From: CAYPXN01 sp964414715
Lineage (GTDB): Bacteria > UBA10199 > JADFYH01
Direction: 5' to 3'
Assembly: GCA_964414715.1 (NCBI GenBank)
Contig: CAYPXN010000061.1
Location: forward strand, 1-23,477
DNA: 23,477 bases
In this document: in pieces, positions 1 through 6,737 of the stretch
Layout: each line of letters starts with the position of its first letter
Numbering within the stretch: the first letter of the stretch is position 1
Notes under the pieces: model-generated
Told to the model about the DNA's origin: nothing
Databases searched by the model: none
The model's input: the letters and a program-made list of their open reading frames with translations, nothing else
Position numbers and translations under genes: made by a program

Positions 1-2
1 AA

Positions 3-266
3 ACCGCGGACTCGATTTTGTTATATGGTTTGGATAAAAATATTTTTGTGATTGATCAGTACACCTATCGTGTTTTGAATCGTCACCTTTTGATTCCCGA
101 AGAAAGTGATTATGAGTCGATGCAAGAACTCATGACAGCCAATTTGCCGGAAGAACTCGCTCTCTACAAGGAGTATCATGCGCTGCTTGTAAAGGTGGGA
201 AATGAGTTTTGCAAGTCAAAGGCGAGATGCGAAGAGTGTCCTCTTAAAGGAGTAAATGGCGTCTAG
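3..266 (+). CDS. Endonuclease III-related DNA glycosylase (COG2231-like), 3' part only
   Basis: The reading frame is open from position 3, so the gene is cut by the window edge and only its last 87 residues are seen. The fragment resembles the C-terminal half of HhH-GPD base-excision glycosylases of the endonuclease III-related type. FVIDQYTYRVLNR carries the Asp expected at the catalytic position (V-D-x-x-x-x-R in the family), followed by a helical stretch and EYHALLVKVGNEFC. The end has C-x5-C-x2-C-P-L, as in the iron-sulfur loop of endonuclease III, but the usual fourth cysteine is missing because the protein stops seven residues later. Whether a 4Fe-4S cluster forms is therefore open. The catalytic lysine and hairpin would lie upstream of the window. 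An ORF caller would start at TTG 18, but the similarity continues upstream of it. The stop overlaps the convergent M16 gene by 4 nt. Family call is fairly sure; substrate unknown. Confidence 0.75.
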   Translation, partial: TADSILLYGLDKNIFVIDQYTYRVLNRHLLIPEESDYESMQELMTANLPEELALYKEYHALLVKVGNEFCKSKARCEECPLKGVNGV

Positions 267-2812
267 CCACCCACAATCGAGAGAATGTAGGCATCCAAAT
301 TAAGATATTTATTCGCGACTTTCATCACATCTTCACGGGTGACTTTGAGGATTTTTTCAGGAATTTTTTCAGTTTCTTTTGCGCCCAGTCCATAAACTTC
401 ATTGAAGGCAAGTTGATTGGCGACATTCGCATTACGCTGTAAATCGATTTCATAAGAACCCACAATGTATTTTTTCGCTCTTTCGAATTCCGCATCACTT
501 ACTTTTTCACTGCGGATTTTTTTGAGCTCAAGCAGGATTCCTTCAATCGCTCGATCCACTTTTTGTGGTTCTGTGGCGATATACACCGAGAAAAATCCAG
601 GCTCCACACCTTCCTGACTAAAACTGGTGACGGTATAAGCGAGGGAAAGTTTGTCGCGGAGTTCAATGAAAAGTCTTCCGCCTTGTCCTGCGAGAATCGT
701 GTTCATGACATCCAGTGAATAGCGATCGGGTGAATGGATGCGGGTTCCCAAAAATCCAAGCGCAATATGCGTTTGCATTTTGTTTGGCTTGCGTTCTTCC
801 ACACGAATGATTTCACGGGGAGCGGTGGGGTCTTTCAGGGAAAGTTTTTGTGTTTTTTGTGTCTTGAGCTTGGCAAGCTTTTCTGTGAGCAGTTCTTCCA
901 TGGAGTCTGGATCAAAATCTCCCACAACTGAAATGACCATGCTTTTGGGGTTGAGAAGATTCTGGTGTGCTTGAATCAGGTCGGGTCGCTTGATGTTTTG
1001 AACACTTTGGGCAGTGCCCAGCAGGGGCATTCCATAGGGATGTTGAGGGTAGAGTTTTTGGAAGAATTTTTTGTAGGCAATAGAGGAGAGTTGGTCTTGT
1101 TCTCGCTTGATGGCTTGCAGGGTAATCTTGCGTTCTTTTTCAATTTCGTTTTTATCGAGAGAAGGATGAAGAAGGATGTCGGTAAAGAGATCCAGACCTT
1201 CTCTCCATTTTTCGCTTAGAAAATCTCCCTGGAGTCCATCGATGTTTTTGCCTGAAAAAGCATCAATGCCCCCGGCAATTCCTTCAATTTCAAGAGCGAG
1301 TTCTTCCGCGCTTCTTTGTTCGGTTCCTTTTGTCAGAACTTGGGCAAGCAAATGATGCAAGCCGTTTTTCTTGGGGTTTTCACTTCGTAATCCCCCCAAG
1401 TTTGCCAGTCTTATGGAAAGGAGGGGAAGATTGGGGTTTTGTTTGAAGACCAATCGGATGCCATTTTTGAGTTTTCGGACCTGAATTCCTTCCAGTTTTT
1501 TCTTTGCAGAAATTTTGGGAGCAGGAAGGGAGTTGAGGAGTGTTTTGGGGTCCAGAAGTTTGGAATCCAGTTTCCCTTTTTCAGGAAACAATGCCGCGAC
1601 GTTAAGGGCCTCTTTGCGAAAATATTTTTTGGCGACTTCGCGCAAATCATCGGGATCTACTTCTTCGATTTTTTGATAGTATTTTTTGTCAAAGCTGTAA
1701 TCGCCCAAGGTAGTTTCAAAATATCCGTATTTTCGGGCAAGTCCTTCCACGGTTTCACGTTCATACCAGGCATCGCTTTTAATGTTAGTGCGTGCCAGTG
1801 CAAGTTCAGCATGGGTAATGGGATCCTGATCCAGTGCAAAAATTTCCTTCAAAATTTCCTGGGCGGCTTTCACAACCTTCTTTTCTGGAGTGGTATATCC
1901 GATAACAAAAACCCCAGGATTTTTAGGGGTATAAGCGTAAGAGTAAATGGAATCTACGAGAGATTTGTTTTCCTTGATTCTTCGCTCCAGACGAGAAGAT
2001 AAACCCTCGCCCAACAAATGAGAGAGAATGTCGAGAGCGGGCAGATCAGCATGGGCAAGGTCCGGAATCGGAAAAGCCAGTTGTACATAATAACTTTCAA
2101 AGTTTTTGCTGAGGAATACCGAGCGGTTTTCATTTTGAAAAGGTTCTATGGGAATCTGGAGGGAGGGAGGAGGGGTGTTTGCGTAGTCTTGGAAAATCTT
2201 TTTGATTTTATTGAGTGCAATTTCCGAATTGAAATCTCCTGAAACCACAAAAACCAGATTTTGGGGAACATACCAGCGTCGGTAAAACTCCATCAGCTTT
2301 TCATGAGTGAAGCTCATGACAGTTTCTTTGGTTCCGATAATGGGGCGTCCGTAAGGGTGAACTTTGTAAACTGTTTTGAATAAAGCTTCAGAAAGAACTT
2401 TGCTGGGATTGTCGTGGGAGCGATTGATTTCTTCAATAACCACCGGCTTTTCACGTTCCAATTCTTCTGTTTCGAAGAGGGGATTCAGTACCGCATCGGT
2501 CAGAATGTCGAGGCCTTCTTCGAAATAACGGGAAGAAACAGAGCAATAATAAACCGTTTCATCAAAGCTGGTATAGGCATTGATGTCTCCGCCCGCGGCT
2601 TCTATGGAGGCTGCGATTTGTCCTGCCTTGCGAGTGGGAGTTCCCTTGAAGATCATGTGTTCGATCAAATGACAAATTCCGGATTCTTCATCGCTTTCGA
2701 CTACGGAGCCTACTCTAAAACAGGCATTGATAGCGACCACGGGGCTGGCATGGTTTTCAACAAGTAAAACGGTCATTCCATTTTCAAGGGTAAATTTTTG
2801 AGGTTTTAACAT
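263..2812 (-). CDS. Double-domain M16 family zinc metallopeptidase (insulinase/pitrilysin type)
   Basis: This 849-residue protein contains two tandem M16 (insulinase-like) units. The N-terminal unit (about 1-430) has the inverted zinc motif HLIEH at residues 48-52. A glutamate at 129 sits 76 residues after the motif, exactly the M16 spacing for the third zinc ligand. The second unit (about 445-849) has HHLLAQ where H-x-x-E-H is expected, so it has lost the zinc site. It keeps the R-x6-Y element (LRDKLSLAY, about 720-727) that helps bind substrate. One active and one inactive half is the usual two-half clam-shell arrangement of M16 peptidases, here fused in one chain. I see no signal peptide, so a cytoplasmic or unconventional location is likely; role is probably degradation of peptides. 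ATG at 2812 is preceded by no clear Shine-Dalgarno sequence; a near-palindrome lies 7 nt upstream. The stop overlaps the glycosylase gene by 4 nt. Confidence 0.92.
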   Translation of the reverse strand: MLKPQKFTLENGMTVLLVENHASPVVAINACFRVGSVVESDEESGICHLIEHMIFKGTPTRKAGQIAASIEAAGGDINAYTSFDETVYYCSVSSRYFEEGLDILTDAVLNPLFETEELEREKPVVIEEINRSHDNPSKVLSEALFKTVYKVHPYGRPIIGTKETVMSFTHEKLMEFYRRWYVPQNLVFVVSGDFNSEIALNKIKKIFQDYANTPPPSLQIPIEPFQNENRSVFLSKNFESYYVQLAFPIPDLAHADLPALDILSHLLGEGLSSRLERRIKENKSLVDSIYSYAYTPKNPGVFVIGYTTPEKKVVKAAQEILKEIFALDQDPITHAELALARTNIKSDAWYERETVEGLARKYGYFETTLGDYSFDKKYYQKIEEVDPDDLREVAKKYFRKEALNVAALFPEKGKLDSKLLDPKTLLNSLPAPKISAKKKLEGIQVRKLKNGIRLVFKQNPNLPLLSIRLANLGGLRSENPKKNGLHHLLAQVLTKGTEQRSAEELALEIEGIAGGIDAFSGKNIDGLQGDFLSEKWREGLDLFTDILLHPSLDKNEIEKERKITLQAIKREQDQLSSIAYKKFFQKLYPQHPYGMPLLGTAQSVQNIKRPDLIQAHQNLLNPKSMVISVVGDFDPDSMEELLTEKLAKLKTQKTQKLSLKDPTAPREIIRVEERKPNKMQTHIALGFLGTRIHSPDRYSLDVMNTILAGQGGRLFIELRDKLSLAYTVTSFSQEGVEPGFFSVYIATEPQKVDRAIEGILLELKKIRSEKVSDAEFERAKKYIVGSYEIDLQRNANVANQLAFNEVYGLGAKETEKIPEKILKVTREDVMKVANKYLNLDAYILSIVGG

Positions 2813-2819
2813 TTGTTAT

Positions 2820-2845
2820 CGGGGTTACAGCTAGCCGTAACTCCG
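2820..2845. repeat. 26-bp near-palindrome in the leader of the M16 gene
   Basis: GTTACAGCTAGCCGTAAC (2824-2841) is palindromic apart from one pair. With its flanks CGGG and TCCG it forms a 26-bp near-palindrome, 7 nt from the M16 start codon. RNA of the + strand pairs GGGGTTAC with GTAACTCC through one G-U wobble. A second imperfect hairpin (GCCAAA...TTTGGC, 2861-2893) follows in the same 158-bp gap. It looks like another of the palindromic elements in this window; its function is unknown. Confidence 0.5.
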
Positions 2846-2954
2846 CTCCCCGTCTCTTATGCCAAAAGTGCGGAGCAATTCCGACGCTTTGGCAGGGACG
2901 TTTTATACTGTCTTTTAACAAAAACAGTTCTTGGCTTAATAGTAAATGATAAAA

Positions 2955-2970
2955 TAATATAATCTCACTT
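2955..2970 (+). promoter_or_regulatory. -10 region of the histidine phosphatase gene, likely leaderless
   Basis: TATAAT lies at 2958-2963 and an overlapping TAATAT at 2955-2960. TTGGCT at 2931-2936 is a possible -35 for the latter with an 18-nt spacer. A start site 6-7 nt after TATAAT falls at or next to the ATG at 2971, and there is no Shine-Dalgarno sequence between. This fits leaderless translation, but is inferred from spacing only. Confidence 0.4.
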
Positions 2971-3594
2971 ATGCATGATATTTTACTCATTCGACACGGA
3001 CAAACAGACTGGAATGTGCAAAAGCGCATTATGGGTGCCTTGCCCATAGAACTCAATTCAAAAGGTGTGGATCAGGCTCGTCAATTGGCAGATTATCTTC
3101 GTTTGCATCCTATTGCCCGACTTTATTCTTCTCCCCACAAAAGGGCTCTTCAAACTTCAGAACTGATTGTGGAGGGCCGTTCTCTCGAAATTATTCCAGA
3201 AGCCAGTCTGCGAGAAATAGAACACGGTGAATGGGTGGGAAAAACATTTTCTGAAATTCGTTCATTACCGAATTATTTACCTTACTATCAACATCCTGAA
3301 CATATTATGGGCACGACAGGCGAATCTTTGAAACAAGTACAGGAACGAGCCATTCAGTTTGTGGAAAGTGTGCGCAGGCAGGAGGGGGGTTGTTACGTGA
3401 TGGTGAGTCACGCGGATTGGATCAAGTGTGTGCTGCTCCATTATTTGAGAATGCCCCTGACAGACCTGACAAAATTCAGGATTGATAATGCCTCGATTTC
3501 TTATCTTCATTTCGATAAAAGATACGAAAGAGTGATCTGTATTAATCAGGGTGTGGATGCGGAGCGTTTGTTGGGGCCTAAAGAGTTTCTATAG
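2971..3594 (+). CDS. Histidine phosphatase superfamily protein (phosphoglycerate mutase-like)
   Basis: The 207-residue protein opens with LLIRHGQTDWN: the R-H-G motif with the phospho-acceptor His at residue 9. YSSPHKRALQT supplies the conserved Arg (58), LREIEHGEW (80-88) the acid/base Glu region, and MVSHADW the second catalytic His (147). This is the full catalytic set of the branch-1 histidine phosphatases. Length is typical of the stand-alone phosphatases related to cofactor-dependent phosphoglycerate mutase and to alpha-ribazole phosphatase (CobC). It acts in the cytoplasm on a small phosphorylated metabolite that cannot be told from sequence. No cobalamin genes are nearby, so CobC is not supported by context. 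The ATG at 2971 begins directly after a -10-like sequence. The gene is separated from ligA by a two-hairpin repeat and probably forms its own unit. Confidence 0.9.
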   Translation: MHDILLIRHGQTDWNVQKRIMGALPIELNSKGVDQARQLADYLRLHPIARLYSSPHKRALQTSELIVEGRSLEIIPEASLREIEHGEWVGKTFSEIRSLPNYLPYYQHPEHIMGTTGESLKQVQERAIQFVESVRRQEGGCYVMVSHADWIKCVLLHYLRMPLTDLTKFRIDNASISYLHFDKRYERVICINQGVDAERLLGPKEFL

Positions 3595-3598
3595 AGTC

Positions 3599-3683
3599 CT
3601 CTCTCCTTTACAAGGAGAGGGTTAGGGTAAGGTCTTGAAATTGCCAGACCTCCCCCTGGCCCCCTCCTTAGATAAGGAGGGGG
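3599..3683. repeat. Two-hairpin palindromic element that supplies the ligA ribosome binding site
   Basis: The element has two hairpins joined by complementary arms. The left stem is CTCTCCTT/AAGGAGAG (3601-3619, loop TAC). The right stem is CCCCCTCCTTA/TAAGGAGGGGG (3660-3670 and 3673-3683), a perfect 11-bp stem with a 2-nt GA turn. Between them GTTAGGGTAAGGTC (3621-3634) partly matches the complement of GACCTCCCCCTGGC (3647-3660). The architecture matches the element at 6633-6723. Its last bases, AGGAGGGGG, form the Shine-Dalgarno region of ligA, whose ATG is at 3692. In the folded mRNA this region is paired inside the right hairpin. Confidence 0.8.
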
Positions 3684-3691
3684 AAAAATTA

Positions 3692-5659
3692 ATGAAAAAA
3701 ATTTCCCAAGAAAAAATCGATACCATGAGCGCAGAGCAGCTTGAAAAAGAGGTTGCCCATCATAATGAATTGTACTTTGAAAAAAACCAGCCTGAAATTT
3801 CCGACTATGATTTTGATCGCTTGGTAGAGCGTTTGAAAAAACTCAAACCCAACTCTCCCATTCTTACAGATATTCCCGCAGATTATTCCGTGAAAGAGTT
3901 TAAAAAAGTAAAACATCTTTCAGAAATGCTTTCCCTCGACAAATGTTACGATGAAAAGGATCTGCAGGATTGGGCCTCGAAGTTTGAAGGAGAGGTTTTG
4001 GTGAGTCCGAAGATTGATGGTTTGGCGGTGGAGTTACGCTACGACGACAAAGGCCATTTGATCCTGGGTGCAACGCGGGGTGATGGAAAAGTGGGAGAAG
4101 ATATTACTCCGAATGTGAAGATGATTGGGGATATTCCGAGTAAAATCCCCCTCGATCCCCCTTTTTTAAAGGGGGGGCAGGGGGGATTTGAAATAAGAGG
4201 CGAAATCTACATGCGGCTTTCCGTTTTTAAAAAATACAAAGATCAATTTGCGAACCCTCGGAATCTTGCTGCAGGTGCGGTGAAGCAAAAAGACCCGCTT
4301 AAAACCAAGGCCTATCAACTTTCCTTTTTTGGTTACGATATCCTGGGACTTGATTTGAAAACGGAAGCTGAAAAGTTCAAACTTCTGCATTCCTTTCATA
4401 TTCCCACTGTTGAAAGTAAACTTTGCAAAAAAGAAAAAATGCAGGAAGTTTATGAGCATTTTCTCGCAGAGCGAGATCATCATGATTATGAAACCGATGG
4501 GGTGGTCTTTAAGGCCAATCTCGTTTCTGAACAGGAACGCTTGGGAGTAACGGCTCATCATCCTCGTTATTCTATTGCCTACAAATTTCAGGGAGATTCC
4601 GGAAGTACCACCTTGAAAGAAGTGGAATGGAGTGTGGCGCGGACGCGGGTAATTACGCCGGTGGGGGTGGTAGAGCCTGTGGAACTTTCCGGAGCGACAG
4701 TCACCCATGTTTCCCTTCATAATGTGGGACTCATGCAAAAACTGGGGCTTCGAAAAGGCGCCAAGGTTTTGATGATGCGACGAGGGGGCGTGATTCCCAA
4801 TCTGGAGTCGGTTTTGGAAAAGGGGAAAGGGGAAGAGGTAAAAGTTCCTAAAAAGTGTCCTTCTTGCGGATCGCCGACGGAGATGAAAGATGATTTTCTT
4901 TATTGTACGAACAAGGAAGGGTGTCGTCAGGCGAAAATGCAGGAACTCGAACATTTCATGAAAGTAATTGAATGTGACGGTTTCGGGGAAAAACTCATCG
5001 AAAAACTTTACGACAATGGTTTTGTGCAAGACGCTGCCGATTTTTATACTTTAAAAGTGAAAGATTTGCTCGAGCTCGAGAGAATGGGAGAAGTGTTGGC
5101 AGAAAAATTGGTGGGAAATATTCAGGCGAAGCGAGAATTGCCTCTCGATGTGTTTTTGAGAGCTCTAGGAATTCGGGAATTGGCCAAGCATAGTTCAAAA
5201 ATCTTGGTGAAAGAATTTGGAACTTTGGAAAAAATTCAAACAGTGAGTGAAGAAGAACTCTCTGCCATTCATACGATAGGCCCTGTAATTGCGCGTGAAG
5301 TGGTGGAGGGTTTGAAGAGGAAAAAAAATCTTATCAATAAATTGTTGAAGTATGTGGAGGTAGGGGCGTCCGCCTTAGGCGGACGCCCGATGCGAACGAC
5401 CCTTCAGGGAAAATCCTTCCTCTTTACCGGAGCCCTGGCCTCCATGGATCGCAAAGAAGCGGAGAAAAAAGTGGAAGCCTTGGGTGGAGAAATCGCTTCG
5501 GGCGTCAGCAAAGATCTTACATACCTTGTGATTGGATCAGAAGGATATAAGAACCGGGATAAAGGAAACAAATGGATTAAGGCGGAACAGCTTATTGCCA
5601 AAGGTTCTTCGTTGAAAATTATCTCGGAAGAGGAATTTTTGAGAATGACAGCTTTTTAA
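3692..5659 (+). CDS. ligA: NAD-dependent DNA ligase LigA
   Basis: LigA seals nicks during replication and repair using NAD+ as AMP donor. Residues numbered from ATG 3692 (655 aa, near the usual ~670): N-terminal Ia domain (HNELYFEKNQPEISDYDFD), adenylation domain with the AMP-accepting lysine in KIDG (Lys107), NPRNLAAGAVKQKD, OB fold, four-cysteine zinc finger (Cys389, 392, 405, 411), helix-hairpin-helix domain and C-terminal BRCT domain (about 570-655). The frame stays open upstream to TTG 3635, but those 19 codons are translated repeat, and the ATG has a Shine-Dalgarno sequence. Two palindromic repeats sit in frame inside the gene: one encodes PLDPPFLKGGQGGF before the conserved EIRGE motif (about 153-166), the other ASALGGRP in the linker before BRCT (about 559-566). 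All catalytic motifs are intact, so the enzyme should be active. The stop overlaps nadA by 4 nt. Confidence 0.97.
   Translation: MKKISQEKIDTMSAEQLEKEVAHHNELYFEKNQPEISDYDFDRLVERLKKLKPNSPILTDIPADYSVKEFKKVKHLSEMLSLDKCYDEKDLQDWASKFEGEVLVSPKIDGLAVELRYDDKGHLILGATRGDGKVGEDITPNVKMIGDIPSKIPLDPPFLKGGQGGFEIRGEIYMRLSVFKKYKDQFANPRNLAAGAVKQKDPLKTKAYQLSFFGYDILGLDLKTEAEKFKLLHSFHIPTVESKLCKKEKMQEVYEHFLAERDHHDYETDGVVFKANLVSEQERLGVTAHHPRYSIAYKFQGDSGSTTLKEVEWSVARTRVITPVGVVEPVELSGATVTHVSLHNVGLMQKLGLRKGAKVLMMRRGGVIPNLESVLEKGKGEEVKVPKKCPSCGSPTEMKDDFLYCTNKEGCRQAKMQELEHFMKVIECDGFGEKLIEKLYDNGFVQDAADFYTLKVKDLLELERMGEVLAEKLVGNIQAKRELPLDVFLRALGIRELAKHSSKILVKEFGTLEKIQTVSEEELSAIHTIGPVIAREVVEGLKRKKNLINKLLKYVEVGASALGGRPMRTTLQGKSFLFTGALASMDRKEAEKKVEALGGEIASGVSKDLTYLVIGSEGYKNRDKGNKWIKAEQLIAKGSSLKIISEEEFLRMTAF
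4143..4189. repeat. 47-bp palindromic element inserted in frame in ligA
   Basis: Outer arms AAATCCCCC (4143-4151) and GGGGGATTT (4181-4189) enclose inner arms CCCCCTTT (4157-4164) and AAAGGGGG (4168-4175), with loop TTT. The run of CCCCCT blocks resembles the elements at 3599-3683 and 6633-6723. It is read in frame as KIPLDPPFLKGGQGGFE. From memory, peptides of the type P-P-F/L-L-K-G-G-x-G-G are a common translation of such repeats in other bacteria. It sits in a loop of the adenylation domain that varies in length between ligases. Confidence 0.8.
5364..5388. repeat. 25-bp perfect hairpin inserted in frame in ligA
   Basis: GGGCGTCCGCC (5364-5374) and GGCGGACGCCC (5378-5388) form a perfect 11-bp stem with loop TTA. 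The block is much more GC-rich than the surrounding gene, and it is read in frame as GASALGGRP. It lies in the flexible linker between the helix-hairpin-helix and BRCT domains, where an insertion is tolerated. Its sequence is unrelated to the CCCCCT-type elements, so it belongs to a different repeat family. Confidence 0.7.
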
Positions 5660-6582
5660 GAAGCTGAAATTTCAAGCATCCTTCGAAGAGAACCCAGTGC
5701 TTTGAGACGTAAGTTTTCTTCCAAAATAATTTCCGGGCTTTCACTTTTCATACAATCCAGAAGCTTCTCCATCGTGTTCAACTTCATATAAGGACATTCA
5801 TTGCAGGCGCAGCCGGAATCATTGGGTCCTTCGATAAAGATTTTGTCAGGCGAGGCTTTTTTCATTTGATGGAGAATTCCAGTTTCTGTGAGAACGATAA
5901 ATTTTTTCTCAGGACTTTCCTTACTAAATTTCAACAAGGCTGCAGTGGAGCCGATAAAATCAGCATGATCCAGAATGCTTTCATCGCATTCGGGATGGGC
6001 AATCACCTTTGCATCCGGATGTTCGAGCTTTAAAGTAAGCAATTTTTTGAGGTTGAAGGTTTCATGCACGATGCAGACACCTTGCCATAAAATCATATCA
6101 CGTCCCGTTTTTTTCTGGAGGTATTGACCCAGGTGACGATCGGGTCCGAAAAGAATTTGCCGATCTTTCGGGACAGAATTGATAATTTTGACCGCGTTGC
6201 TCGAAGTGCAAATAACATCCGAGAGAGCTTTAATTTCTGGAGTGGAGTTGATGTACATTACCACATAAGGGTTGTTCAGTTTGGATTTGAAATGTTGAAA
6301 GCCGGCGGGTTGGCAAGAATCGGCGAGAGAACAGCCTGCTTCCAAATCTGGCAACAAAACTTTTTTGGAAGGATTAATGATTTTTGCGGTTTCTGCCATG
6401 AAGCGCACTCCGCAAACAACCAGGGTGTCTGCTTTTGTTTTTTCGCAATACTGAGCCATTGCCAGCGAATCTCCCACAAAGTCGGCAATATCTTGAATTT
6501 CGCCCTCTTGATAATAGTGGGCGACAATGACAGCATTTAGTCGTTTTTTTTCTTTGAGAATTTCTTCGTTGATGTTGGGCAT
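5656..6582 (-). CDS. nadA: Quinolinate synthase NadA
   Basis: NadA condenses iminoaspartate with dihydroxyacetone phosphate to quinolinate, the second step of de novo NAD synthesis, using a 4Fe-4S cluster. The 308-residue length fits the family. The pseudo-threefold motifs are clear: VIVAHYYQEGEIQDIADFVGDSL near the N-terminus, the cluster cysteine in DLEAGCSLADSC (Cys84), one in WQGVCIVHE (Cys170), and one in the CACNECPYMKLNT segment (most likely Cys263). AHPECDESILDHADFIGSTA is also characteristic. No nadB or nadC is present in the window. The ATG at 6582 has no Shine-Dalgarno sequence; a TTTACA-17-TATCTA promoter would start the transcript at the ATG. It converges with ligA, the two stops sharing TTAA. 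Confidence 0.96.
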   Translation of the reverse strand: MPNINEEILKEKKRLNAVIVAHYYQEGEIQDIADFVGDSLAMAQYCEKTKADTLVVCGVRFMAETAKIINPSKKVLLPDLEAGCSLADSCQPAGFQHFKSKLNNPYVVMYINSTPEIKALSDVICTSSNAVKIINSVPKDRQILFGPDRHLGQYLQKKTGRDMILWQGVCIVHETFNLKKLLTLKLEHPDAKVIAHPECDESILDHADFIGSTAALLKFSKESPEKKFIVLTETGILHQMKKASPDKIFIEGPNDSGCACNECPYMKLNTMEKLLDCMKSESPEIILEENLRLKALGSLRRMLEISAS

Positions 6583-6588
6583 GTTTTG

Positions 6589-6617
6589 TAGATAGAACTG
6601 AATTGTTAGTTTGTAAA
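6589..6617 (-). promoter_or_regulatory. Putative nadA promoter, leaderless type
   Basis: On the minus strand TTTACA (6612-6617) and TATCTA (6589-6594) are 17 nt apart. The expected start site, 6-7 nt further, coincides with the nadA ATG at 6582, and no ribosome binding site intervenes. The -10 is a weak match, so this is tentative. Confidence 0.3.
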
Positions 6618-6632
6618 GAGATCACATTGGCT

Positions 6633-6723
6633 CCTCCTCTTAAGATTAAGAGGAGGTTGGGAGGAGTTGTGAAAAGTTCAGTATCACAACTCCCCCTGAC
6701 CCCCTCTTCATCTGAAGAGGGGG
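6633..6723. repeat. Two-hairpin palindromic element that supplies the epimerase ribosome binding site
   Basis: Left hairpin: CCTCCTCTTAA/TTAAGAGGAGG (6633-6643, 6646-6656), 11 bp with a 2-nt GA turn. Right hairpin: CCCCCTCTTCA/TGAAGAGGGGG (6700-6710, 6713-6723), 11 bp with a 2-nt TC turn. The joining arms GGGAGGAGTTGTGA (6659-6672) and TCACAACTCCCCC (6684-6696) pair around an 11-nt loop. This is the same plan as 3599-3683, with different bases in each stem but pairing kept. The last G run plus AGG gives GGAGG (6723-6727), 10 nt before the ATG at 6738. Confidence 0.82.
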
Positions 6724-6737
6724 GAGGAATTAGATTT

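Noticed and set aside
1439..2002. 187-codon + strand frame inside the M16 peptidase gene
   Set aside because: Shadow of a well-supported gene; Phe-rich composition comes from the complement of Lys/Glu codons.
4166..5029. 287-codon open frame on the minus strand inside ligA
   Set aside because: It lies opposite a clear ligA, has no ribosome binding site or family likeness, and is rich in residues expected from reading the complement.
3599..6727. CRISPR array
   Set aside because: Repeats are few, palindromic and not regularly spaced; no spacers or cas genes are visible.
6603..6737. Upstream TTG start and 45 extra codons for the epimerase
   Set aside because: The codons are the translation of a palindromic element. 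The Rossmann motif begins at the ATG at 6738, which has GGAGG 10 nt upstream.
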